From Marinomonas hwangdonensis (GTDB lineage Bacteria; Pseudomonadota; Gammaproteobacteria; Pseudomonadales; Marinomonadaceae): 64,000 nucleotides of DNA. Every line of letters begins with the position of its first letter. Position 1 is the first letter of the stretch. Positions 17,585 to 25,769 of this stretch are shown here, one piece after another. Below the pieces are notes generated by a model. The model had not been told where the DNA came from, did not search any database, and saw nothing but the letters and a program-made list of their open reading frames with translations. The position numbers and the translations under genes were made by a program. Location of the stretch: assembly GCF_003721245.1 (NCBI RefSeq), contig NZ_RIZG01000001.1, positions 310,001 through 374,000 of the forward strand, in the 5' to 3' direction.

Positions 17585-19447
17585 ATGCTGATTAAACACA
17601 AATTGATTTTAAATACGGCCTTGTTGGTGGTGGCGTTGATTGCCATGCTAGGCATTTTTTATAATTCACAGAGCAATCTTGAAAGACTGACTTATGCGAA
17701 GAACCTTGTTGTGCATCAGCAAGTCGATATGCTTACTCTGCGTCGTCATGAAAAAGACTTTCTTGCCCGTCTCGACCTTTCATACGAAGAAAAATTTAAC
17801 GATACAGTCGCCTCTCTACTTGAAGATCAAGTCTTACTTAAAGACATTATGGATGAGTTTTCGATTGATCATCGCACCTTGTTGGCGCTGGCTGCCGATT
17901 TTAAAGAGTACCAGAGTGACTTTACGTCGGTGGTGGCCGCTTCTGAGGCGCTAGGGCTGACACCAGAGACCGGTTTACAAGGGCAACTGCGCAGAGCCGT
18001 ACACAATATAGAAAGTGAATTGTCTGCGCTAAATCAGGATGCCTTATTAGTCACCATGCTGCAGCTACGTCGCCATGAAAAGGATTTTATGTTGCGCCAA
18101 GATCCAAAGTACATAACCTCTTTTAATCAAACCTTAGACCGATTAAAAAGCAACGTTCAAACGGCTGCATTGCCTGAGGACAAAGTGTCGTTACTGGTAT
18201 CCCTTGCTGAGCAATATCGACAAGGCTTTAATCAATATGCGGACGGCAAAAAAGCCTTGGGTTTGAGTAGTCAAGAAGGCAAGTTGTTGTCCATGCGAGA
18301 GTCGATTCATAAAACGGAAACGGCGCTTGAATCTTTAGAGTCACAAATAAGTGTCGTGATTCAGTCAAAAGCTTCCTTTGCTATGATGATGACGGTTATT
18401 TTTTGTGGTGCCATCATAGTGCTTGGGGTGTTGGTGGCTTGGATAATAAATCGTACGATCAATTCCGCCTTGAATACGATTCAAACGACGATGCGAAACA
18501 TTCAAACCACGCACAATCTGCGCCTGCGTGTTGACCTGCCTGCTAAAGATGAGATCGGTTTTGTTGCGGCTAGTATCAATGATATGTTGGTGGACTTTAG
18601 TCGCGTGATTACAAACGCCGATCAAACAGTTAAAGAAATGAATACGACCACGATTGAGTTGTCAAAAAATGCGACACGTACGGCAGACGATGCACAGAAA
18701 CAAAGAGCGGAAACCGATATGGTTGCTGTTTCAGTCACGGAAATGGTCGGCACTGTGGAAGACATATCTCGTAACATGGAAATGGCCGCGTCGAAAGCGT
18801 TATCAACTCAAGAAAACACTCGTGAAGGTCAGTTGAAAGTGAACTCAGCCATTGAGCGTATACGCCAGCTGTCAGAACGATTAGAAGGTTCTGTTGAAAC
18901 GGTCAGCGCATTAGCCAAAGAAAGTGAGAGCATTGGAACGGTATTAAATGTGATTCAGGGCATTGCTGAGCAGACTAATTTGTTGGCGTTAAATGCGGCA
19001 ATCGAAGCGGCGAGAGCCGGTGAGCAGGGACGTGGCTTTGCGGTCGTCGCTGATGAGGTACGCGCGTTAGCCAGCCGCACGCATTCTGCAACAGAAGAAA
19101 TTTCTGACATTATTGTGACCTTGCAAGAGCGCACAAAAAGCATTGTCGTGTTAATGGAAGATTGTCGACAAGATGGCGCCTTAAGCCGTGATGAAGCTGC
19201 TACTACCGGCGTTGTGCTGGATCAAATTATGTTGGATGTAGAGGAAATCTCGACCATGGCAGGGTCGGTATCAACGGCCATCGAACAGCAGACCATTGCC
19301 GCCAATGAGATCAGTAAAAATGTCGATACTATTCGTGAAATCACTGAAGATACCACCGAGTCTGTCGCTTTAAATTCGAAAGCCAGCCAAGCGATCGCTG
19401 CTCAGGCGGATGCTTTGAATCGCAGTATTTCCACTTTTAAAGTGTGA
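17585..19447 (+). CDS. Methyl-accepting chemotaxis protein with HBM-type sensor domain
   Basis: 620-residue inner-membrane chemoreceptor. Membrane segment 1 is about residues 7-26 and segment 2 about 263-285. The periplasmic part between them is helical and carries a repeated motif, [10 protein letters not shown] (about 53-62) and [10 protein letters not shown] (about 161-170), which is typical of the helical bimodular (HBM) sensor domain that binds organic acids in McpS-like receptors. A HAMP domain (about 286-340) and the signalling domain follow, with the hairpin tip [20 protein letters not shown] (from about 460). There is no C-terminal CheR pentapeptide. ATG 17585 was chosen over the in-frame TTG at 17573 because GGA lies 8 nt upstream and the membrane segment follows. 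Confidence 0.95.
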   Translation: MLIKHKLILNTALLVVALIAMLGIFYNSQSNLERLTYAKNLVVHQQVDMLTLRRHEKDFLARLDLSYEEKFNDTVASLLEDQVLLKDIMDEFSIDHRTLLALAADFKEYQSDFTSVVAASEALGLTPETGLQGQLRRAVHNIESELSALNQDALLVTMLQLRRHEKDFMLRQDPKYITSFNQTLDRLKSNVQTAALPEDKVSLLVSLAEQYRQGFNQYADGKKALGLSSQEGKLLSMRESIHKTETALESLESQISVVIQSKASFAMMMTVIFCGAIIVLGVLVAWIINRTINSALNTIQTTMRNIQTTHNLRLRVDLPAKDEIGFVAASINDMLVDFSRVITNADQTVKEMNTTTIELSKNATRTADDAQKQRAETDMVAVSVTEMVGTVEDISRNMEMAASKALSTQENTREGQLKVNSAIERIRQLSERLEGSVETVSALAKESESIGTVLNVIQGIAEQTNLLALNAAIEAARAGEQGRGFAVVADEVRALASRTHSATEEISDIIVTLQERTKSIVVLMEDCRQDGALSRDEAATTGVVLDQIMLDVEEISTMAGSVSTAIEQQTIAANEISKNVDTIREITEDTTESVALNSKASQAIAAQADALNRSISTFKV

Positions 19448-19480
19448 AGACTCAAATTTAAAGTTTAATATTTATCTGAC

Positions 19481-19510
19481 CCCAATAGTTCCCAATAGTT
19501 CCGATAGTTT
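19481..19510 (+). repeat. Short tandem repeat before the HD gene
   Basis: Two perfect copies of CCCAATAGTT (19481-19490, 19491-19500) and a third, altered copy CCGATAGTTT (19501-19510). It ends one base before the AGGAG ribosome-binding site of the next gene. Confidence 0.7.
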
Positions 19511-19524
19511 AGGAGTCCAAAATA

Positions 19525-20160
19525 GTGTCTGAGTGGTTAGCTAAGTATGAAGTGCAGTTTTATGCGTTCTTAGAGGCTCAGGGGTATGCGGATGCTGCCC
19601 ATGATTTGGCTCATATTCATAGAGTGGTTAAAATAGCGAAGCAGTTAGGTGCTGAAGAAAATGCGGTCTTGGACGTCGTCGTGCCTGCGGCTTGCTTGCA
19701 CGATTGCGTGTCTTTACCGAAGAACCACCCAGATCGTCATTTGGCGTCGACATTAGCGGCAGATAAAGCCATTGAGTTTTTAACCTCGATGGATTACCCA
19801 AGCAAGTATTATGAGGAGATACATCATGCTATCCGTGCCCATAGTTTTAGTGCAAATGTGACACCAAAAAGCATAGAGGCCAAAGTGGTTCAAGATGCAG
19901 ATCGTTTGGATGCGCTTGGGGCGATCGGTATTGCCCGTTGTCTACAAGTGAGTGGTGCTTTAAACAGAGCCTTGTATTCCCTAGATGATCCGTTCTGTGG
20001 CACGCGCGAGCCTGATGATGAACATTATTCTATTGATCATTTCTATAATAAGCTGTTTCGCATCGCCCAAAGTTTGAATACGCCTTCAGCCCAGTTGGAA
20101 GGGATAAGAAGAGAAAAAAGGATGCGGGCTTTTTTGGATCACCTAGCACTAGAGATTTAA
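19525..20160 (+). CDS. HD domain phosphohydrolase (YedJ-like)
   Basis: 211-residue metal-dependent phosphohydrolase of the HD superfamily. The metal ligands appear as His26 (HDLAHIHRV), His59-Asp60 (CLHDCV) and Asp in DADRLDALG (about 121-129), with EEIHHAIRAHSF in between. Its substrate is unknown; E. coli YedJ is the nearest named relative I recognise. The start is GTG 19525, 9 nt after AGGAG. It has a repeat array directly in front of its ribosome-binding site and no close downstream partner. Confidence 0.88.
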   Translation: MSEWLAKYEVQFYAFLEAQGYADAAHDLAHIHRVVKIAKQLGAEENAVLDVVVPAACLHDCVSLPKNHPDRHLASTLAADKAIEFLTSMDYPSKYYEEIHHAIRAHSFSANVTPKSIEAKVVQDADRLDALGAIGIARCLQVSGALNRALYSLDDPFCGTREPDDEHYSIDHFYNKLFRIAQSLNTPSAQLEGIRREKRMRAFLDHLALEI

Positions 20161-20243
20161 TGTTAGTGTGTTTCATATTTTAATGAAGCGTACAGCGGCA
20201 TAAGCTTGCTCGCTGTACGCTTAGCTATATAAATCGCCACCCT

Positions 20244-20321
20244 TAGTGGGTACCAAAAAAGGAATGGCAGGACGGCATCAGGCAATTCGTTCAGCAGCTA
20301 GGACAAGGCGACTATTTATGA
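20244..20321 (+). pseudogene. Possible C-terminal coding relic
   Basis: From the stop TAG at 20244 to the stop TGA at 20319 there is an open stretch that reads WVPKKEWQDGIRQFVQQLGQ and a few more residues. The composition looks protein-like and there is no start codon, so it may be the last 24 codons of a lost gene at the border of the accessory patch. Identification is not possible from sequence alone. Confidence 0.2.
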
Positions 20322-20368
20322 GCAAATTCGTGGGGATAACTCAGCATCTGCCCCTAATTGTTGATGTT

Positions 20369-20656
20369 TCATACATCGCGTTCTGTGAGTAATTGACGAC
20401 AGTTACGCACTGTGAGAACGCGTATTTCGAGGCCCAAACTATAAACAATGCGGTAATGACCAAAAATTATTTCACGGTAATTAGTATGAGGCATTTCAGG
20501 AACCATACGGCCCATTTCTGGCATTGAGCCGAGCAACTCTGTTTTGTCGAACACTTCACTCACCCACTTTTCTGCAGCTGATGGGTTATCCAAAGCAATA
20601 AACTCTGCGGCGTCACCAAGTTTTTGTAACGCTAGAGGTGACCAGACTACTTTCAT
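20369..20656 (-). CDS. RelE/ParE family toxin
   Basis: 95-residue toxin of a type II toxin-antitoxin pair. The ParE/RelE pattern is seen: VVWSPLALQKLGDAAEFIALDNP (helical hairpin), MPEMGRMVPEM, then the strands YREIIFGHYRIVYSLG and IRVLTVRNCRQLL. ParE-like toxins poison gyrase and RelE-like toxins cut mRNA on the ribosome; the sequence does not settle which applies. The start codon overlaps the antitoxin stop by 4 nt, so the toxin is translated only after the antitoxin. It lies in the accessory patch next to an insertion sequence. Confidence 0.9.
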   Translation of the reverse strand: MKVVWSPLALQKLGDAAEFIALDNPSAAEKWVSEVFDKTELLGSMPEMGRMVPEMPHTNYREIIFGHYRIVYSLGLEIRVLTVRNCRQLLTERDV

Positions 20657-20934
20657 GTGATGATACGTCTCAGAACTTGAGAACGAGCATCTTCGTTTGA
20701 TAAACCTAAACCGGCAGCCAATTGAGCTTCTGCAGTACGCATTTCTTCGAGTAATTCGATTTTCTCTTGCATTGCTTCATACTCCGCAACGTCAAGAACA
20801 ACGGCTACACCTTTACCTCGTTGTGTAATAACTAATGGTCGACGAGTCTCATTGATCTGTTTGATAAATGATGCAACGCCAGCACGGAACTCAGACAAAG
20901 GTTGTATATCTTGATCAAGGTGAATACGGCTCAT
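20653..20934 (-). CDS. Phd/YefM family antitoxin
   Basis: 93 residues. The N-terminal part (about 8-55: DQDIQPLSEFRAGVASFIKQ and RRPLVITQRGKGVAVVLDVAEYEAM) is the Phd/YefM DNA-binding fold, and the C-terminal helical tail would wrap the toxin. I place the start at ATG 20934, with GGAG 6 nt upstream, rather than at the far upstream reading to 21198, which runs into the insertion sequence. A perfect inverted repeat overlaps the region just upstream and is probably its own operator. Confidence 0.88.
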   Translation of the reverse strand: MSRIHLDQDIQPLSEFRAGVASFIKQINETRRPLVITQRGKGVAVVLDVAEYEAMQEKIELLEEMRTAEAQLAAGLGLSNEDARSQVLRRIIT

Positions 20935-20946
20935 AATGAACTCCAT

Positions 20947-20968
20947 TTTGTACAATTTAATGTACAAA
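20947..20968 (-). promoter_or_regulatory. Operator palindrome of the toxin-antitoxin operon
   Basis: A perfect inverted repeat TTTGTACA-N6-TGTACAAA lies a few bases upstream of the antitoxin ribosome-binding site. This is the expected position and form for autoregulation by a Phd-type antitoxin complex. Confidence 0.7.
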
Positions 20969-21057
20969 CAATAGTCTAATTGGGGTTTTCGAGCAAGGAA
21001 TTGATTTTGAGAATTTAGGGTCATATGAAAAAAGCTATGATGGATTCTGTGGATTAT

Positions 21058-21072
21058 GAAAGCTTCGCTTTC
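21058..21072. repeat. Small hairpin GAAAGC-TTC-GCTTTC
   Basis: A perfect 6-bp inverted repeat with a 3-nt loop in the gap between the antitoxin and the insertion sequence. It may belong to a short dispersed repeat. No function is visible. Confidence 0.4.
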
Positions 21073-21108
21073 AGCGGCGGATTGCGGTCGTACTTCCCTT
21101 ATTACAAT

Positions 21109-21179
21109 GGTATGGACTCCTCCCCAATTCAGCAAAATTCCGATAAATTGGGAGGCGACCAAACCAAAGGAGCCATACC
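21109..21179 (+). promoter_or_regulatory. Nested stem in the transposase leader covering its ribosome-binding site
   Basis: Outer arms: GGTATGGACTCC (21109-21120) with GGAGCCATACC (21169-21179), one bulged A. Inner arms: CCCAATT (21123-21129) with AATTGGG (21146-21152), extendable by a few pairs. The GGAG that serves the transposase ATG at 21180 lies in the right outer arm, so the folded leader would hide it. Confidence 0.6.
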
Positions 21180-22205
21180 ATGAATAATAGTACGACAATT
21201 TGTATCGATTTAGCGAAAGAAGTTTTCCAAGTTGCTGTCTTCAATCAAGCCGGTAAAGCTAAGTTAAATAAAGAAGTCACAGCGAAAAAGATGTGTCTCA
21301 TCATTGCTCAATACCCTGATGCAGCGATCTATATGGAAGCTTGTGGCTCAGCGCATCATTGGGCTAGGCGCTTTACATCATCAGGTCATAAAGTGGGCCT
21401 TATTCCCCCGCATCTTGCTGCAAAATACCGAGTGGGTAATAAGAGTGATAAAAATGATGTCCTTAGTATTTATAAGGCCTGTAAGAATCAGCAGCTACAC
21501 TGCGTTCAGATCCGTACATTAGAGCAGCAAGATATTGCTACTTTACATAAATTCCGCGAAGGCTATAAGAAAGAACGCAATCAAATTGCCAATCGTCTTC
21601 GAGGTTTTGGTCGTGAGTATGGTGTTAATTTTGCCTTAGGCATCAATAAGCTTCTTAAGCAAGTGCCTATTGCGCTTGAAGATGCTGAAAATGAAATGAC
21701 CGTCGTTGCACGCAGGGTAATATTTAGACTGTTAGAGCAACTTAGACATGTGATCATGCTGATGAAAGAGGTCACTGATGAGATCGAAGCAATAGCAAAG
21801 CAAATAGATGCCTGCCAACGATTGGTTCAATTACCCGGTATTGCCTGGCTTGGAGCCAGCATGATGTATGCTAAGTTCGGTTCGGCTGAGTGCTTCAGGC
21901 GCGGCCGAGATGCCAGTGCCAGCATTGGTCTTGTACCTGCGCACAGTGGCAGTGGCGGCAAAGTCACCATTGGTAGGATTACCAAACGAGGTGATACGTA
22001 TCTGCGTACACTGATCATCAATGGGGCAAGATCTTTGGTCATTCATGTCAAAGAAAAAACAGACGGCTTAAGTTGTTGGGTAAGGCAATTGCTCAACACG
22101 AAAGGGTTCAATAAAACCATAGTGGCCGTCGCCAACAAACTGGTCAGAATGGCGACAGCCATGCTGAAAAGTGGGCTTGAATATCGTCAACCTGTCGCAC
22201 AGTAA
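21180..22205 (+). CDS. IS110-family transposase
   Basis: 341 residues. The N-terminal DEDD RuvC-like domain shows Asp10 (TICIDLAKEVF), Glu53 (YMEACGSAHHW), and Asp90/Asp93 (NKSDKNDVLS). After a helical linker (about 120-210) the C-terminal Transposase_20 domain has LVQLPGIAWLGA, then ASIGLVPAHSGSGGKVTIG with the catalytic serine candidates Ser256/Ser258, and RITKRGDTYLR. The length is normal and no frameshift is seen, so the enzyme may be active. Recent work shows IS110-family recombinases are guided by an element-encoded bridge RNA. GGAG lies 7 nt before the ATG but sits within a predicted stem. Confidence 0.95.
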   Translation: MNNSTTICIDLAKEVFQVAVFNQAGKAKLNKEVTAKKMCLIIAQYPDAAIYMEACGSAHHWARRFTSSGHKVGLIPPHLAAKYRVGNKSDKNDVLSIYKACKNQQLHCVQIRTLEQQDIATLHKFREGYKKERNQIANRLRGFGREYGVNFALGINKLLKQVPIALEDAENEMTVVARRVIFRLLEQLRHVIMLMKEVTDEIEAIAKQIDACQRLVQLPGIAWLGASMMYAKFGSAECFRRGRDASASIGLVPAHSGSGGKVTIGRITKRGDTYLRTLIINGARSLVIHVKEKTDGLSCWVRQLLNTKGFNKTIVAVANKLVRMATAMLKSGLEYRQPVAQ

Positions 22206-22400
22206 CGATGATGTTAAATAAGCCAGTGAGTAAAGAAAGTACCAACCTAGACAGTTAGCAATAGAGATTGAACGGAATAAACAGCTAGCAAGCAAACCAA
22301 ATGAAACCTGTGTAGGGCATAGGCTTTTAAAGCCGTCATGGCGATAAGGCATTTGGTTCACGGCGAATAAAGCCGTTAAGGTCTGGAGTAGCTCTCCATA
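22206..22400 (+). ncRNA. Candidate bridge RNA region in the right end of the insertion sequence
   Basis: Non-coding and rich in secondary structure. A 9-bp perfect stem AACCAAATG (22295-22303) / CATTTGGTT (22350-22358) encloses the palindrome GGCTTTTAAAGCC (22322-22334). A second hairpin ACGGC/GCCGT follows (22360-22376). In IS1111-group elements the bridge RNA comes from the right end. The boundaries and guide loops are not determined. Confidence 0.45.
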
Positions 22401-22983
22401 ATAAGACCGAATATACGAAAGCTAACGCAAGTTTGTTATGACCGTTAATAAGTATTGTTAATAACCAAGTGGAGTACGCATGATTCTTTATTAAAAAATA
22501 GGGACGCTACTGTTGCATCCCCAGAGGAGTCCATATACGCCCTACGAGTAGCTACGATGACGTCAGTTCGACGCGACGAAGTTGCGCGACTTTATGGAGT
22601 TTCAGGGTCATTGTTTGACGAGCGATCTCCCACCGAATAAACAATCTATGCCTTACGATACAGCGAGCGTAGGGGGACAATCATGTGCCTATGAAGAAAG
22701 TCAGGTTAAAGATCTTAAAGCGAATTTTTGCTTTCTTTATAGACTAAAGTTTTTGGGTGCTAGCAAAAAGTTACCCGCTCAGCTTTTACCTGAATTAAAA
22801 AGTAGAATAAAGCTATTCGCTCAAAGCGTTTTGATGGCATTCATGTACATCTTTAACCGTCAGATCACGCCTCGTACCTCGGCTAATCTGACCTACAAGA
22901 TCTAGCGCAGTAGTTTAGCGACAGCTTCCTTCGCTGGAATGACGGTTGTGAGGGTAAAAGGGGTTCGCCCCCTTACTAGATGC
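22401..22983. other. Unrecognised region right of the insertion sequence
   Basis: About 580 bp between the insertion sequence and the ppsA terminator. Open frames of 61 codons (22455-22640) and 107 codons (22582-22905) overlap, lack good ribosome-binding sites and match no family I know, so I do not call them genes. The stretch GACAGCTTCCTTCGCTGGAA (22920-22939) resembles short dispersed repeats of bacterial intergenic DNA. Probably decayed accessory DNA. Confidence 0.4.
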
Positions 22984-23007
22984 AAAAAAAGCCCCGCATG
23001 GCGGGGC
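22984..23007 (-). terminator. Rho-independent terminator downstream of ppsA
   Basis: A perfect GCCCCGC/GCGGGGC stem with a 3-nt loop. On the minus strand it is followed by seven T. It lies about 150 nt past the ppsA stop. Confidence 0.85.
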
Positions 23008-23107
23008 ATCAAACTAGGGAGTGACTACGATAAGGTCACGCGCTGTTGTTACACAGCATTCTGATCCGGTGCTGTAAAAGAATACAACACCAAACGCAGA
23101 CTGGTTT

Positions 23108-23146
23108 CCCGTTGCGCCATGTCTGGTATTACCATGACGTAACGGG
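23108..23146 (-). other. Hairpin just after the ppsA stop codon
   Basis: Arms CCCGTTGCGCCATG (23108-23121) and CATGACGTAACGGG (23133-23146) pair over 14 positions with two mismatches and an 11-nt loop. It starts 9 nt after the ppsA stop and has no T run. It may stabilise the mRNA 3' end or be a dispersed repeat. Confidence 0.5.
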
Positions 23147-23155
23147 ACGATTTCT

Positions 23156-25552
23156 TTAAATGGCTTTGTGATTCTGTTCGTTGTTTTTCAGTACTTCATC
23201 AAGGTGTAGCCAAGTTTCGATGACGGTGTCTGGGTTAAGAGACATGCTTTCGATGCCTTGCGCTACGAGCCAGTCGGCGAAGTCGGCGTGGTCGGATGGG
23301 CCTTGTCCACAGATGCCAACGTATTTACCTTGTTCACGACAGGCGGTGATCGCCATTTTTAGCAGTTTTTTGACGGCTGGATTACGTTCGTCGAATTTGT
23401 CGGCGATCAATCCTGAGTCGCGGTCAAGTCCAAGTGTTAGTTGGGTTAAATCGTTTGAACCGATTGAGAAGCCATCGAAGTATTGTAGGAACTCGTCTGC
23501 CAGTAGGGCGTTAGACGGTAATTCGCACATCATGATGACTTTCAGGCCGTTTTGACCGCGAGCCAAGCCTTGTTCCGCAAGCAGTTCGGTAACTTGTTGT
23601 GCTTCTTCCAAGGTACGAACAAATGGGATCATGATTTGTACGTTGGTTAAGCCCATTTCATTACGAACTCGGCGGATGGCTTCACATTCTAGGGCGAAGC
23701 AATCACGGAACGAGTCGTCGATGTAACGCGCGGCGCCACGGAAGCCAAGCATTGGGTTTTCTTCGTCCGGTTCAAACAACGGACCGCCAACAAGGTTGTG
23801 GTATTCGTTTGATTTGAAGTCAGACAAACGCACGATGACTGGCTTCTGGGAGAAGGAGCACGCTAGTGTTGCGACGCCTTCGACCAGTTTGTCGACGTAG
23901 AATTCCACTGGGCTTGAGTATCCGGCGATGCGGTGGTTGATCTCTTCCTGCAGTGCGGGTGTCATGTCTGCGTAGTTCAGCAAGGCTTTTGGGTGAATGC
24001 CGATCATGCGGTTGATGATGAACTCTAAGCGAGCCAAACCAATGCCGGCGTTTGGTAGCATGGCAAAGTCGAAGGCGCGGTTGGGGTTACCCACATTCAT
24101 CATGATTTTTACGGGCAGTTCTGGCATGTTGCCGACTTCAGAAGTGATGATGTCGAAAGGCAGTTCGCCTTGGTAAACAAAGCCCATGTCGCCTTGCGAG
24201 CAAGATACGGTGACGATTTGACCATCTTGCAATACGTCTGTTGCGTCGCCACAGCCAACCACCGCTGGAATGCCTAGCTCACGAGCGATAATCGCGGCGT
24301 GACAAGTACGGCCACCACGGTTGGTGACGATCGCAGAAGCACGCTTCATGATGGGTTCCCAATCCGGATCGGTAATGTCGGTTACTAGAACGTCACCCGG
24401 TTGGATGCGATCCATTTCAGTAATGGACGATAATACTTTCACCGCGCCTGTGCCTATTTTATGACCAATGGCACGACCAGTGATCATCACTTGAGAGGTT
24501 TTCTTTAGGTTGTAACGTTCCATGCTTTGGGCATTGGCTTGGCTACGAACGGTTTCTGGACGCGCTTGAACAATGTAAATTTTGCCATCAATGCCGTCTT
24601 TCGCCCACTCAATGTCCATCGGGCGTTGGTAGTGTTTTTCAATAATACAGGCTTGTCGAGAAAGGTCTTCAATTTCGTCGTTGGTTAGAGCGAATCGGTT
24701 TTGGTCATCCAAAGCAACGGGAACGATTTTAACAAATTCGTCGCTGCCCGCTTCGGCGTATTCCATTTTTTGTGCTTTGCTGCCTAGGCTCTTACGCACA
24801 ACAGCAGGGCGGCTTGCCGCCAGTGTTGCCTTGTGAACGTAGTATTCGTCTGGGTTGACGGTACCTTGTACAACCATTTCCCCAAGTCCGTAAGCGGCGG
24901 TGATGAAGACCACTTCGTCAAAGCCAGATTCTGTATCTAGAGTGAAGAGTACGCCAGAAGCGCCTATGTCACTGCGAACCATTTTTTGAATGCCAGCGGA
25001 CAAAGACACGCCTTGGTGTTCAAAGCCTTGGTGAACGCGGTAAGAGATAGCACGGTCGTTAAATAGAGAAGCAAATACGCGTTTGATAGACGCCTTGATG
25101 TCCGCCAAGCCTTTCACGTTTAGGAAAGTTTCTTGCTGTCCTGCGAAAGACGCATCTGGTAAGTCTTCCGCCGTAGCAGAAGAGCGTACCGCAAATGAGG
25201 TGTCGTCTGCGTTGTCGTCACAAAGGGTCGCAAAAGCAGCTTCAATTTCTTGGTCAAACTCGGCTGAGAAAGTCGCTTCTTCAATCCAGGTGCGAATTTT
25301 CACGCCAGTTTCAGCCAATGCGTGAACATCGTCCACATTGAGGGTGTTTAGAGTTTGGTGGATTTTTTCGTCAAGACCACTTTCTGTAATGAAGCTTTGA
25401 TAAGCATAGGAAGTAGTTGCGAAACCGTTTGGCACTTGAATACCTAGGTCTGTCAGGTTGGAAATCATTTCACCTAAAGAGGCGTTTTTGCCGCCTACTT
25501 CACCGACATCTTCCATATGAAGATCTTTAAACCACTTAATGAATTTGCTCAC
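23156..25552 (-). CDS. ppsA: Phosphoenolpyruvate synthase
   Basis: Makes PEP from pyruvate, ATP and water for gluconeogenesis. The 798-residue length is normal. Three parts are seen: the N-terminal ATP-grasp-like domain ([12 protein letters not shown] at about 18-29, [21 protein letters not shown] near 120), the swivelling domain with phospho-His418 in [21 protein letters not shown], and the C-terminal PEP/pyruvate barrel with [15 protein letters not shown] and the catalytic cysteine in [10 protein letters not shown]. The start is GTG 25552 with GGAG 6 nt upstream; a reading from the TTG four codons earlier would use its own ribosome-binding site as coding. It is divergent from its regulator ppsR, as in E. 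coli. Confidence 0.96.
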   Translation of the reverse strand: MSKFIKWFKDLHMEDVGEVGGKNASLGEMISNLTDLGIQVPNGFATTSYAYQSFITESGLDEKIHQTLNTLNVDDVHALAETGVKIRTWIEEATFSAEFDQEIEAAFATLCDDNADDTSFAVRSSATAEDLPDASFAGQQETFLNVKGLADIKASIKRVFASLFNDRAISYRVHQGFEHQGVSLSAGIQKMVRSDIGASGVLFTLDTESGFDEVVFITAAYGLGEMVVQGTVNPDEYYVHKATLAASRPAVVRKSLGSKAQKMEYAEAGSDEFVKIVPVALDDQNRFALTNDEIEDLSRQACIIEKHYQRPMDIEWAKDGIDGKIYIVQARPETVRSQANAQSMERYNLKKTSQVMITGRAIGHKIGTGAVKVLSSITEMDRIQPGDVLVTDITDPDWEPIMKRASAIVTNRGGRTCHAAIIARELGIPAVVGCGDATDVLQDGQIVTVSCSQGDMGFVYQGELPFDIITSEVGNMPELPVKIMMNVGNPNRAFDFAMLPNAGIGLARLEFIINRMIGIHPKALLNYADMTPALQEEINHRIAGYSSPVEFYVDKLVEGVATLACSFSQKPVIVRLSDFKSNEYHNLVGGPLFEPDEENPMLGFRGAARYIDDSFRDCFALECEAIRRVRNEMGLTNVQIMIPFVRTLEEAQQVTELLAEQGLARGQNGLKVIMMCELPSNALLADEFLQYFDGFSIGSNDLTQLTLGLDRDSGLIADKFDERNPAVKKLLKMAITACREQGKYVGICGQGPSDHADFADWLVAQGIESMSLNPDTVIETWLHLDEVLKNNEQNHKAI

Positions 25553-25692
25553 TCGAAACTCCAATTATTGTTTCTTATTAAAAGAATGGCCAGTTCGCCA
25601 TGAAGACATCGGGGACGGATTAAAACGCCATTGGCACTTGTCAAAACACGGTGTCTGAGTCCATTGTATGAAGTTAAGTCCTAGCGGATAAA

Positions 25693-25706
25693 ATCGAATA
25701 TTCGAT
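25693..25706. promoter_or_regulatory. Palindrome ATCGAATATTCGAT between ppsA and ppsR
   Basis: A perfect 14-bp palindrome in the 217-bp divergent intergenic region. A near-identical 15-bp copy lies just after ppsR (26591-26605). It looks like a binding site for an unidentified dimeric regulator. It does not match the Cra consensus well. Confidence 0.5.
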
Positions 25707-25769
25707 GTAGTTTTATTTCAATCGAAAAATCAAATGTCGTTAGATAACAACAATAAAAGGAAGCTCTTG

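Larger units (their letters stand above)
21109..22400 (+). mobile_element. IS110-family insertion sequence (probably IS1111 group)
   Basis: A single transposase gene with non-coding ends of about 70 bp (left) and 195 bp (right). Subterminal inverted motifs are visible: TATGGACTCC at 21111-21120, and on the right its counterpart TCCATA at 22395-22400 preceded by GGAG at 22385-22388. Subterminal repeats and a longer right end are features of the IS1111 group. The exact ends, normally a few bases outside these repeats, cannot be fixed without another copy. No target-site duplication is evident, as expected for this family. Confidence 0.75.

Noticed and set aside
20935-21198. N-terminal extension of the antitoxin frame into the insertion sequence
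   Set aside because: Low-similarity sequence that crosses the operator palindrome and the IS boundary; ATG 20934 has a good GGAG site.
22582-22905. 107-codon open frame right of the insertion sequence
   Set aside because: No recognised family, no clear ribosome-binding site and an overlapping 61-codon frame in the same region; described as unrecognised region instead.
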